NCBI GenBank assembly: GCA_018828125.1
Contig: JAHJWB010000003.1
Coordinates: 211,034-275,033 of the forward strand
DNA: 64,000 nt
Reading direction: 5' to 3'
DNA from: Gammaproteobacteria bacterium
GTDB lineage: Bacteria > Pseudomonadota > Gammaproteobacteria > Burkholderiales > Burkholderiaceae_C
A program made the position numbers and the translations under genes. Below are positions 36,339 through 44,106 of the stretch, piece by piece; positions within the stretch are counted from its first letter, which is position 1, and each line of letters starts with the position of its first letter. The notes under the pieces were generated by a model. The model was not told where the DNA came from and did not search any database. It was given only the letters and a program-made list of their open reading frames with translations.

Positions 36339-36947
36339 ATGAGCGCATTGGAAATTCAAGGCCTGGGCATGGTCCCCATGGTCATCGAGCAGTCGGGTCG
36401 CGGTGAGCGGTCCTACGACATCTACTCGCGCCTGCTCAAGGAGCGCGTCATTTTCCTGGTCGGCGAAGTGAACGACCAAACTGCCAACTTGGTCGTGGCC
36501 CAGTTGCTCTTCCTGGAGAGCGAGAATCCCGACAAGGACATCTCGTTTTACATCAACTCCCCGGGCGGGAGCGTAACGGCCGGCATGGCCATCTATGACA
36601 CCATGCAGTTCATCAAGCCAGATGTCTCGACGCTGTGCTGTGGCTTTGCGGCCAGCATGGGCGCATTCTTGCTGGCTGCCGGCGCGAAGGGCAAGCGATT
36701 TGCGCTGCCCAATTCCAAGGTGATGATCCACCAGGTGCTGGGTGGTGCCCGGGGCCAGGCTACTGATATCGAAATCCACGCGCGCGACATTTTGCGCACG
36801 AAGGAACAGATGAACAAGATCCTCGCCGAGCGCACCGGTCAGCCGCTGGAAAAGATCCGCGCCGATACGGAGCGTGACTATTTCCTCACGGCGGATGAGT
36901 CCAAGGACTATGGACTGGTCGATCAGGTGATCAGTAAGCGTTCCTGA
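36339..36947 (+). CDS. clpP: ATP-dependent Clp protease proteolytic subunit
   Basis: ClpP forms the tetradecameric serine-protease chamber that works with ClpX or ClpA. The 202-residue protein has the catalytic triad Ser106 (GFAASMGAF), His131 (VMIHQVLGG) and Asp180 (TERDYF). The ATG at 36339 is preceded by TGGAGAAAAC. An upstream in-frame start would run through the hairpin and is ignored. ClpX follows after a terminator-like hairpin. Confidence 0.98.
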   Translation: MSALEIQGLGMVPMVIEQSGRGERSYDIYSRLLKERVIFLVGEVNDQTANLVVAQLLFLESENPDKDISFYINSPGGSVTAGMAIYDTMQFIKPDVSTLCCGFAASMGAFLLAAGAKGKRFALPNSKVMIHQVLGGARGQATDIEIHARDILRTKEQMNKILAERTGQPLEKIRADTERDYFLTADESKDYGLVDQVISKRS

Positions 36948-36964
36948 TCAGCCAAGGGCGACGC

Positions 36965-36999
36965 ACGGCGTTTTCCCTTGGGGAAGACGCCGTTTTTTA
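36965..36999 (+). terminator. Rho-independent terminator after clpP
   Basis: ACGGCGTTTTCCC pairs with GGGAAGACGCCGT across a short loop, followed by TTTTTTAT. One mismatch and one wobble are present. It could partly uncouple clpX from clpP. Confidence 0.75.
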
Positions 37000-37049
37000 T
37001 TTGGTTATCATCCCGACAACTTTCCGTAAACAAGCAAGGCATTGCCCCC

Positions 37050-38315
37050 ATGGCCGAGAAAAAAGGCTCTTCCAGCGAAAAAACCCTTTACTGCTCTTTC
37101 TGCGGTAAAAGCCAGCATGAAGTGAAGAAGCTGATCGCTGGCCCGTCGGTCTTTATCTGCGACGAGTGCATTGACCTGTGCAACGAAATCATTCGCGATG
37201 AGCTACCGGCCGGTGATCTGGCACGTGAAGGCCGCAGCGATCTGCCCACCCCGGTGGAGATCAAGACCAACCTCGACAACTATGTGATTGGCCAGGACGT
37301 GGCCAAGCGCACGCTGGCAGTGGCGGTATACAACCACTACAAGAGGCTGCGTCACAAGGACAAGGCCCATAAGGATGATGTGGAGTTGTCCAAGAGCAAC
37401 ATCCTGCTGATCGGCCCTACAGGCTCTGGCAAGACGCTTCTGGCGCAAACGTTGGCACGCATGCTGGATGTGCCCTTTGTGATGGCCGATGCCACAACGC
37501 TGACCGAAGCCGGTTATGTGGGCGAAGACGTAGAGAACATCGTCCAGAAGCTGCTGCAAAGCTGCAACTACGAAGTCGAGCGTGCACAGCGTGGCATTGT
37601 CTACATCGATGAGATCGACAAGATTTCGCGCAAGTCTGACAACCCAAGCATCACACGCGACGTGTCGGGCGAAGGCGTCCAGCAGGCGTTGCTCAAGCTC
37701 ATCGAAGGCACCATGGCCAGCGTGCCCCCGCAGGGCGGACGCAAGCACCCCAACCAGGATTTTCTGCAGATCGACACGACTAACATCTTGTTCATCTGCG
37801 GTGGCGCATTTGCCGGGCTGGAGAAGGTCATTGAAAACCGTACCGAGGCTTCGGGCATCGGCTTTGGTGCCTCTGTCAAAAGCAAGAAACAACGCTCGTT
37901 GACAGAGGTGTTCACCGAGATCGAGCCCGAGGATCTGATCAAGTTCGGTCTGATTCCTGAGCTGGTGGGGCGCATGCCGGTAGTGACTGCGCTGGCCGAG
38001 CTGAGCGAAGATGCTCTGGTCGAGATTCTGACCGAGCCTAAGAATGCCTTGGTAAAGCAATACAGCAAGTTGCTGGCGATGGAAGGTGTGGACCTTGAGA
38101 TCCGCCCCGCCGCGCTCAAAGCCATTGCCCGCAAGGCGCTGGCTCGCAAAACGGGTGCCCGCGGTCTGCGCTCCATTCTGGAGCAATCCTTGATCGGCAC
38201 GATGTTCGATTTGCCCAATACGAGCAATGTCGAGAAAGTGGTGGTGGACGAGTCCACCATCGAAGAAAACAAGCCTCCGCTGCTCGTCTATCGCGAAGCG
38301 GCCAAAAAGGCCTGA
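37050..38315 (+). CDS. clpX: ATP-dependent Clp protease ATP-binding subunit
   Basis: ClpX is the hexameric unfoldase that feeds ClpP. The 421-residue protein has the N-terminal zinc-binding domain with Cys15, Cys18, Cys37 and Cys40 (LYCSFCG and [10 protein letters not shown]), Walker A GPTGSGKT, Walker [10 protein letters not shown], the pore loop GYVGED and the [20 protein letters not shown] box. IGF-type contact residues for ClpP lie in SGIGFGA. The ATG at 37050 fits the conserved N-terminus. Confidence 0.98.
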   Translation: MAEKKGSSSEKTLYCSFCGKSQHEVKKLIAGPSVFICDECIDLCNEIIRDELPAGDLAREGRSDLPTPVEIKTNLDNYVIGQDVAKRTLAVAVYNHYKRLRHKDKAHKDDVELSKSNILLIGPTGSGKTLLAQTLARMLDVPFVMADATTLTEAGYVGEDVENIVQKLLQSCNYEVERAQRGIVYIDEIDKISRKSDNPSITRDVSGEGVQQALLKLIEGTMASVPPQGGRKHPNQDFLQIDTTNILFICGGAFAGLEKVIENRTEASGIGFGASVKSKKQRSLTEVFTEIEPEDLIKFGLIPELVGRMPVVTALAELSEDALVEILTEPKNALVKQYSKLLAMEGVDLEIRPAALKAIARKALARKTGARGLRSILEQSLIGTMFDLPNTSNVEKVVVDESTIEENKPPLLVYREAAKKA

Positions 38316-38389
38316 GATGACTGGAACGGGCGCCCTGAGGTCGCCCCGTGTCCCATCAACCCTTGAAGCAGTGCGGCTGCATGCAAGGG

Positions 38390-38415
38390 TTGAAAATCCC
38401 CACATGTGGACCATA
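38390..38415 (+). promoter_or_regulatory. Possible heat-shock (sigma-32) promoter of lon
   Basis: TTGAAA at 38390-38395 and GACCATAT at 38409-38416 are 13 bases apart and resemble the sigma-32 pattern CTTGAAA ... CCCCATNT. The predicted start would leave a leader of about 20 bases before lon. A hairpin AACCCTTG / CAAGGGTT just upstream (38358-38391) may end clpX transcripts. The match is partial. Confidence 0.45.
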
Positions 38416-38441
38416 TTCCACAGAGCACTTTGAGGATTTCC

Positions 38442-40874
38442 ATGTCCGGACATACCCCCCTGCCAGCCACCCCCATCGACTTGCCACTGTTGCCCCTGCG
38501 TGACGTGGTGGTTTTCCCTCACATGGTCATCCCGCTTTTTGTCGGGCGTCCCAAGAGCATCAAGGCGCTTGAGATGGCTATGGAAACTGATCGTCGCATC
38601 ATGTTGGTTGCGCAGAAGGCCGCAGCCAAAGATGAACCGTCCGTGTCGGATATGTTCGATGTGGGCTGCGTGTCCACGATCCTGCAGATGCTGAAACTGC
38701 CTGACGGCACGGTGAAAGTGTTGGTCGAAGGTCAGCAACGTGCCTTGGTGTCGTCCATCGAAGATGCCGAGACGCATTTTTTGGCGACCGTGACGCCAGT
38801 CGAGGCCGCACAGGACGCCAACAAGCCCAGCGAAATCGAGGCTTTGCGCCGTGCTGTGATGCAGCAGTTTGATCAGTACGTAAAGCTCAATAAGAAGATT
38901 CCACCGGAGATACTGACGTCGATCTCCAGCATTGATTACCCCGGCCGTTTGGCCGACACCATTGCGGCGCATCTTCCACTCAAGCTAGAGAACAAGCAGG
39001 TGGTGCTGGATCTGTCGGATGTGAAGGCGCGTCTCGAAAACCTGTTCGAACAACTCGATCGTGAAGTCGACATCCTGAACGTCGACAAGAAAATCCGTGG
39101 GCGTGTGAAGCGCCAGATGGAGAAGAATCAGCGCGACTTCTATCTCAATGAGCAAGTCAAGGCCATTCAGAAGGAATTGGGTGAAGGCGACGAAGGCGCC
39201 GATATTGAAGAGATTGAGAAGAAGATCAAGCTCGCCAAAATGTCCGTCGAGGCGCGCAAGAAGGCAGAGGGCGAGCTCAAGAAGCTTAAGTTGATGTCAC
39301 CCATGTCTGCGGAGGCGACGGTGGTGCGCACCTATATTGACGTGCTCATCAACCTGCCGTGGAGCAAGAAGACCAAAATCAAGCACGACCTTATCAATGC
39401 CGAGGGCGTGCTCAATGAGGATCACTTCGGGTTGGACAAGGTCAAGGACCGCATCCTTGAATATCTTGCAGTGCAACAGCGGGTGGACAAGGTGAAAGCC
39501 CCCATCCTCTGCTTGGTGGGGCCCCCTGGTGTGGGCAAGACCTCGCTGGGCCAGTCCATCGCCAAAGCCACTGGTCGCAAGTATGTTCGCATGGCCCTGG
39601 GCGGTATGCGCGATGAGGCTGAAATCCGCGGGCACCGCCGCACCTATATCGGAGCGCTGCCCGGCAAGGTGTTGCAAAGCCTCTCCAAGGTAGGTACGCG
39701 CAATCCGCTCTTCTTGTTGGATGAGATCGACAAGCTGGGAACCGACTTCCGTGGCGACCCTTCGAGTGCGCTGCTGGAGGTGTTGGATCCCGAGCAGAAC
39801 CACACCTTTGGCGACCATTACGTTGAGGTGGATTTCGATCTCTCTGACGTGATGTTTGTCGCCACCTCGAACTCGATGAACATCCCTCCGGCTCTCCTTG
39901 ACCGCATGGAAGTGATTCGCCTGTCGGGCTACACCGAGGATGAGAAGACCAGCATCGCCATGAAGTACCTGCTTCCCAAGCAGCTGAAGAACAATGGTGT
40001 GAAAGATGCAGAGTTGCTTGTTACCGAGGCTGCTGTGCGCGACATGGTGCGCTACTACACGCGTGAAGCGGGCGTTCGTTCCTTGGAGCGCGAGCTGTCC
40101 AAGATCTGCCGCAAGGTGGTCAAGGGTCTGCAGCTGAAGAAGCTGGAACCTCAAGTTGTCGTCACGGCTGACAACTTGCCTGACTTTCTGGGCGTTCGCA
40201 AGTACACCTACGGTCGTGCGGAGGCGCAGAACCAAGTAGGCCAGGTGGTGGGCTTGGCGTGGACGGAGGTGGGTGGAGACTTGCTCACGATCGAAGCCGC
40301 TGCCATGCCTGGCAAAGGCGTCATCACGCGCACCGGATCGCTCGGGGACGTGATGAAAGAGTCTGTGGAGGCCGCGCGCACCGTTGTGCGTAGCCGTTCA
40401 CGCCTTCTGGGTATCAAGGACGAGGCGTTTGAAAAGCGGGACATACACATTCACGTTCCTGACGGAGCAACTCCCAAGGACGGGCCTAGTGCGGGCGCCG
40501 CGATGACTACGGCGTTTGTATCTGCACTGACGGGCATCCCGGTGCGGGGTGATGTAGCCATGACGGGCGAGATTACTTTGCGTGGCGAGGTCACGGCGAT
40601 TGGTGGCCTGAAAGAAAAATTACTGGCTGCGCTGCGAGGTGGTATCAAAACGGTCTTGATTCCTGAAGAGAACGTCAAGGACCTGCAGGAAATTCCAGAC
40701 AACGTCAAAAGTGGCCTGGAAATCGTTCCGGTTCGCTGGATCGACAAGGTGCTCGAAATTGCGCTGGAGAGCCAGCCGGTACCGCTGACCGATGAAGAAG
40801 TTGCCGTCGTTGCAGCCGCGGCGGCAGAGAAAGCGGGGACTACCTCGGCATCTGCAGATGGTCTGAAACATTGA
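38442..40874 (+). CDS. lon: ATP-dependent protease Lon (LonA)
   Basis: This is the canonical cytoplasmic quality-control protease. The 810-residue protein has the LAN domain (LPLLPLRDVVVFPHMVIPLF), the helical neck, the AAA module with Walker A GPPGVGKTS and Walker B FLLDEIDK, and the protease domain with Ser683 (DGPSAG) and Lys726 (LKEKLL), 43 residues apart as expected. The ATG at 38442 has TGAGGA upstream. It is the last protein gene of the tig-clpP-clpX-lon block and is followed by tRNA genes. Confidence 0.98.
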   Translation: MSGHTPLPATPIDLPLLPLRDVVVFPHMVIPLFVGRPKSIKALEMAMETDRRIMLVAQKAAAKDEPSVSDMFDVGCVSTILQMLKLPDGTVKVLVEGQQRALVSSIEDAETHFLATVTPVEAAQDANKPSEIEALRRAVMQQFDQYVKLNKKIPPEILTSISSIDYPGRLADTIAAHLPLKLENKQVVLDLSDVKARLENLFEQLDREVDILNVDKKIRGRVKRQMEKNQRDFYLNEQVKAIQKELGEGDEGADIEEIEKKIKLAKMSVEARKKAEGELKKLKLMSPMSAEATVVRTYIDVLINLPWSKKTKIKHDLINAEGVLNEDHFGLDKVKDRILEYLAVQQRVDKVKAPILCLVGPPGVGKTSLGQSIAKATGRKYVRMALGGMRDEAEIRGHRRTYIGALPGKVLQSLSKVGTRNPLFLLDEIDKLGTDFRGDPSSALLEVLDPEQNHTFGDHYVEVDFDLSDVMFVATSNSMNIPPALLDRMEVIRLSGYTEDEKTSIAMKYLLPKQLKNNGVKDAELLVTEAAVRDMVRYYTREAGVRSLERELSKICRKVVKGLQLKKLEPQVVVTADNLPDFLGVRKYTYGRAEAQNQVGQVVGLAWTEVGGDLLTIEAAAMPGKGVITRTGSLGDVMKESVEAARTVVRSRSRLLGIKDEAFEKRDIHIHVPDGATPKDGPSAGAAMTTAFVSALTGIPVRGDVAMTGEITLRGEVTAIGGLKEKLLAALRGGIKTVLIPEENVKDLQEIPDNVKSGLEIVPVRWIDKVLEIALESQPVPLTDEEVAVVAAAAAEKAGTTSASADGLKH

Positions 40875-40886
40875 ATCAAAAATTTC

Positions 40887-40914
40887 TTTGAAGCCTCAAA
40901 AAATGCGCTACAAT
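40887..40914 (+). promoter_or_regulatory. Candidate promoter for the tRNA-Gly/tRNA-Cys genes
   Basis: TTTGAA and TACAAT are 16 bases apart, just after lon. A second possible -10, TAGAAT, lies at 40938-40943 and is followed by TGAGGCTT, a motif shared with the region before the second tRNA-Gly gene. Confidence 0.4.
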
Positions 40915-40960
40915 TCATTCCATCGCAGCAAACGTTGTAGAATGTGAGGCTTCGATAAAT

Positions 40961-41036
40961 GCGGGAATAGCTCAGTTGGTAGAGCGCAACCTTGCCAAGG
41001 TTGAGGTCGAGAGTTCGAGCCTCTTTTCCCGCTCCA
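40961..41036 (+). tRNA. tRNA-Gly (anticodon GCC), copy 1
   Basis: The 76-base gene has acceptor GCGGGAA / TTCCCGC, D-arm AGCTCAGTTGGTAGAGCG, anticodon stem-loop with TTGCCAA, T-arm GAGAG TTCGAGC CTCTT and an encoded CCA. It differs from the second copy by one base in the T loop. Confidence 0.98.
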
Positions 41037-41041
41037 TTTTG

Positions 41042-41072
41042 AAAAAAGGGAAGCAATTGCTTCCCTTTTTTT
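41042..41072 (+). terminator. Terminator between tRNA-Gly and tRNA-Cys
   Basis: GGGAAGCAA and TTGCTTCCC form a perfect 18-base palindrome flanked by A and T runs. Strong on both strands. tRNA-Cys may rely on read-through or its own promoter. Confidence 0.8.
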
Positions 41073-41091
41073 TCAAAGGGCAGAGAATTCT

Positions 41092-41165
41092 GGCGCGGTA
41101 GCAAAGCGGTTATGCCCCGGATTGCAAATCCGGTTAGTCCGGTTCGACTCCGGACCGCGCCTCCA
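41092..41165 (+). tRNA. tRNA-Cys (anticodon GCA)
   Basis: The 74-base gene has acceptor GGCGCGG / CCGCGCC, anticodon loop ATTGCAAAT giving GCA, T-arm CCGG TTCGACT CCGG and an encoded CCA. Confidence 0.97.
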
Positions 41166-41285
41166 GATACGATTGTCATCAACATCTGGTTTTGCTTCCT
41201 TGAAGCAGCCTCGTTGGAATCGTAGAAGGGCGTCACGGAGTGACAAAGTTTTTTGGTTTTCAATCGTATGAGCCAAAAATAGCGA

Positions 41286-41291
41286 TATAAT
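41286..41291 (+). promoter_or_regulatory. Candidate -10 element of the second tRNA-Gly gene
   Basis: A perfect TATAAT is followed by TTGAGGCTTG, similar to the TGTGAGGCTT found after TAGAAT before the first tRNA-Gly. No good -35 box lies at the right distance. Confidence 0.4.
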
Positions 41292-41342
41292 TTGAGGCTT
41301 GCTGATTCCTTCTGATGTTTGCATCGGGAGGGGTTAACAAAT

Positions 41343-41418
41343 GCGGGAATAGCTCAGTTGGTAGAGCGCAACCTTGCCAAGGTTGAGGTCGAGAGTTCGA
41401 GACTCTTTTCCCGCTCCA
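41343..41418 (+). tRNA. tRNA-Gly (anticodon GCC), copy 2
   Basis: It is identical to the first tRNA-Gly gene except for A instead of C at the last T-loop position (TTCGAGA). It is complete with encoded CCA. Confidence 0.98.
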
Positions 41419-41425
41419 AATTTGT

Positions 41426-41451
41426 AAGGGAAGCTTCGGCTTCCCTTTTTT
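41426..41451 (+). terminator. Rho-independent terminator after tRNA-Gly copy 2
   Basis: GGGAAGC, a TTCG tetraloop and GCTTCCC are followed by six T. This is a textbook terminator. Confidence 0.9.
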
Positions 41452-41573
41452 CTTGGAGGCGCAGGGCATGTGGGTTCGTAACCTACGCACTTGTGGCCAG
41501 AGAAGCGACAGGGCATTGCGCACGTGCGCAGCCCGGGTTACGCTGCGACGCAGGTGTGCGCTGGGCAGCCGGC

Positions 41574-41666
41574 GCCCCGATGGTGAAATTGGTAGACACT
41601 GCGGACTTAAAATCCGCCGCTTTCCTGAAAAGGGGCGTGCCGGTTCGACCCCGGCTCGGGGCACCA
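41574..41666 (+). tRNA. tRNA-Leu (anticodon TAA) with long variable arm
   Basis: Acceptor GCCCCGA / TCGGGGC, D-arm TGGTGAAATTGGTAGACAC, anticodon stem GCGGA / TCCGC with loop CTTAAAA (TAA), T-arm GCCGG TTCGACC CCGGC and encoded CCA are all present. The variable region is about 21 bases, roughly six more than in common tRNA-Leu. The gene ends 13 bases before the next protein gene. Confidence 0.95.
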
Positions 41667-41679
41667 CTACGATTCAATC

Positions 41680-42312
41680 ATGTCAAGTTACAACGCTCCC
41701 TTCGAAATCCACGTCCATGGACAGGTTCAACTGCGCGCTGATGCCGGTTTTGATCAGATCCAGGAGGCGTTAAAACCCCTTTGGACCTATGCGGGTGCCC
41801 GCTCGCTGGCTGATGGCGCCGCCAGCGCTTATGAAGAGGAGCCCGGTATCAAATTCGATGCGCAGGAGCACCTGCTGCAGATGTGTTGGACGGTGCGGGG
41901 CGATGAAGACTTCCGCCAGTCGCTCGACGAGATGTGCATGAGCCTAAATGAGCTGGCCGAACAGGGCGCCGCCATTGAAGTGACCTTCTACGACACCGAT
42001 TTTGATGAAGAAGATGAAGGGCAGAGCACCGAGTCGCGCGACGACTTTGTCATGCTGTTTGTGGGTCCCACGCCCGCAGCCATCATGCAAGTGCAGCGTG
42101 ATTTGCTGGTGCAAGACGTGGTCAACATGATGGAGCGCCATTTCGACGGTGCCGAGTTGGGAGGCGTTGTCACCGAGATCGACAAGCTCTTCAGCAAGCG
42201 TTTTGACGCCTTGGTCAACTCACTGGAAATTGGCAAGCCCCCCCGCGGCTCTGGTGGCTCTGGCAGCGGCCATGGCGGTGGCGGTGGTCGCCGTCCTCGG
42301 CATCTGCACTGA
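41680..42312 (+). CDS. Conserved hypothetical protein with Gly-rich tail
   Basis: I do not recognise this 210-residue cytoplasmic protein with certainty. It has an alpha/beta-looking N-terminal part, an acidic stretch TDFDEEDEG near residue 107, a second folded part (FVMLFVGPTPAAIMQVQRDL) and a Gly/Ser/His-rich tail of about 25 residues. It begins 13 bases after tRNA-Leu(TAA) with no clear ribosome site. The metallopeptidase gene follows after 109 bases on the same strand. Confidence 0.8.
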   Translation: MSSYNAPFEIHVHGQVQLRADAGFDQIQEALKPLWTYAGARSLADGAASAYEEEPGIKFDAQEHLLQMCWTVRGDEDFRQSLDEMCMSLNELAEQGAAIEVTFYDTDFDEEDEGQSTESRDDFVMLFVGPTPAAIMQVQRDLLVQDVVNMMERHFDGAELGGVVTEIDKLFSKRFDALVNSLEIGKPPRGSGGSGSGHGGGGGRRPRHLH

Positions 42313-42421
42313 TCCGGCCTTCTCCGTCCCGCCAGCGGTGCTGCGTCGGTTGTTCAGAAGCGTTTGACGCTGCGCTAGAGCGCAAAATTCCGGGCTGTAC
42401 GGCCTGCGTGGTTTCTCGCCC

Positions 42422-42970
42422 ATGAAATCCGACCTTCCTTATCTGCGTTCCTACCCTGAGTCCTTGCAGGACCAGGCGCGCGAGCTGCTCGCTCGTGGTG
42501 GTTTGGGGGCAGTGCTTCAACGCAAGTATCCGCAGGCGCACGCGGTACGCAGCGACAAGGCGTTGTACGACTATGCACAGACCCTGAGGTCGCGCTATCT
42601 GCGCAATGCGGGCACGGTCAACAAGGTACTTTTCGACAACAAGATTCACGTGGTGCGGCATGCGTTGGGGTTGCATACCTCAGTGTCCCGTGTGCAGGGC
42701 AGTCGGCTAGCGGCCAAGCACGAGATTCGCATTGCCGCAATGTTCAAGCAGGCGCCGGACGAGTTTTTGCGCATGATCGTTGTGCACGAACTGGCCCACC
42801 TGCGCGAGAAAGAGCATGACAAGGCCTTTTATCAGCTGTGCACACATATGGAGCCGCAGTACCACCAGTATGAGTTTGACCTGCGCCTCTATCTCACCCA
42901 CATCGAGCACGCAGGCGAGCGGCTCTGGGGTACCGAAACTGCTGAAAACTCCCAGCCTGATCTGCGTTGA
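42422..42970 (+). CDS. YgjP-like metal-dependent hydrolase (M48/DUF45)
   Basis: The 182-residue protein has the zinc motif HELAHLREKEH, with a third ligand region HDKAFYQLCTH, as in YgjP/WLM-type metallopeptidases. The substrate is unknown; relatives act on proteins or protein-DNA adducts. There is no signal peptide. A palindromic repeat starts two bases after its stop and fills the space to the convergent murI gene. Confidence 0.87.
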   Translation: MKSDLPYLRSYPESLQDQARELLARGGLGAVLQRKYPQAHAVRSDKALYDYAQTLRSRYLRNAGTVNKVLFDNKIHVVRHALGLHTSVSRVQGSRLAAKHEIRIAAMFKQAPDEFLRMIVVHELAHLREKEHDKAFYQLCTHMEPQYHQYEFDLRLYLTHIEHAGERLWGTETAENSQPDLR

Positions 42971-42971
42971 T

Positions 42972-43029
42972 ACTATAAATAGAGTAGCTAATAGCGCTTG
43001 ATGGTAAAGCGCTAGAGCCCTATTTCATT
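42972..43029 (-). repeat. Dispersed palindromic repeat, copy 5
   Basis: GTAGCTAATAGCGCTTGATG, then GTAAAGCGCTAGAGCCC: the palindrome with the GCC end on the right and several changes. It fills the gap between the convergent stops of the metallopeptidase and murI genes and may end both transcripts. Confidence 0.8.
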
Positions 43030-43033
43030 TGTA

Positions 43034-43975
43034 TTACGGCACCACGGCGGCTTCGCAGCAAGCTGGGGGCAGGTCTAGCCAGCGCTGGGCTGCGGCCTGC
43101 AGCATCGGTAAAGGGCCCGTCGTGAGCAGGCGGATAGTGCAGGGCTTAGGGTCGCCGTTTGCCAAAGCGTTTGGCGAGGCTGCTGAAATTCCGCCTGATC
43201 CGATGCTGTCGTTGTTCAACAGTCCCACCGTCTCCAGCAATCGACGTGTCTGCCGTGCCACGGGTTCACCGGTCTCAATGAGCGTGACATCAGGGCCCAC
43301 CAAGTCCCGTAATTCGTTCGCCACAAAAATATAGTGTGTGCAACCCAGCACCAGGGTGTCCATCTGTCCAGGGCCATTGCCAAACGCGCCCATGGCCCGA
43401 ACATATCGTTCGCACAACACACCGGTTTCGGTGCTTGCAGTGACGAGGGATGATGTTGCCAAGATTCCAGGCGACGCGCCGGTTGCTGGCAAGGGCTGTG
43501 CCACGCTGCGTTCAATGGCATGGGCCAGACCGTCGCAAGGCTGCACCACAAAATGGGCTTGGCCTGACAGCGACGCCATCAACTTGCCAAACTTGGCGCT
43601 CGTGAGCGTTCCGCGCGTGCCGATGACGCCCACATGTCCGGTGCGCGTTACCGCAAGGGCTGACTTGATGGCGGGCTCCAAACCCACCAGGGGCAGGTCA
43701 GGGTGGCTGCTGCGCACCTCGTGGATGGCGGCTGCTGTGGCGGTGTTGCATGCCACCACCAGTGCCTTGATGTGATGCTGCGCCCGTAAGAACTGTGTGA
43801 TGGCATGCGTCCGGCTTGCTACGTAAGCATCACCTCGTTCGCCGTAGGGTGCGTTGGCGCTGTCGGCCAGGTACACAAAACGCTCGTTCGGTAGCGCTAC
43901 TCGCAGAGCGCGCAACACGCTCAATCCGCCCACACCGCTGTCAAAAACGCCGATGGGCTGCTGGGCCTGGTTCAT
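43034..43975 (-). CDS. murI: Glutamate racemase
   Basis: MurI converts L- to D-glutamate for peptidoglycan. The 313-residue protein begins with IGVFDSGVGGLSVLRAL. The two catalytic cysteines lie in VVACNTATA and LVLGCTHYIF, and LADSANAPYGERG is also typical. The C-terminal extension after the barrel is slightly longer than usual. It lies downstream of the class I fumarase gene on the same strand, separated by a strong hairpin. Confidence 0.96.
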   Translation of the reverse strand: MNQAQQPIGVFDSGVGGLSVLRALRVALPNERFVYLADSANAPYGERGDAYVASRTHAITQFLRAQHHIKALVVACNTATAAAIHEVRSSHPDLPLVGLEPAIKSALAVTRTGHVGVIGTRGTLTSAKFGKLMASLSGQAHFVVQPCDGLAHAIERSVAQPLPATGASPGILATSSLVTASTETGVLCERYVRAMGAFGNGPGQMDTLVLGCTHYIFVANELRDLVGPDVTLIETGEPVARQTRRLLETVGLLNNDSIGSGGISAASPNALANGDPKPCTIRLLTTGPLPMLQAAAQRWLDLPPACCEAAVVP

Positions 43976-44041
43976 AAGGGGATTGCAACGGGGAACGAAC
44001 TGGGAAATAAGGGCTGCGAGTCAACCGCAGCACCCACAACA

Positions 44042-44080
44042 CTACCCTGCCAAGCCTTGCGGCTGGCGCGGGCAGGGTAG
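44042..44080 (-). terminator. Stem-loop between class I fumarase and murI
   Basis: CTACCCTGCC and GGCAGGGTAG form a perfect 10-base stem with a 19-base loop, 27 bases after the fumarase stop. No T-run follows on the minus strand, so termination is uncertain. Confidence 0.5.
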
Positions 44081-44106
44081 GCTGGCACTCTCAGGCCTCC
44101 AGATGC

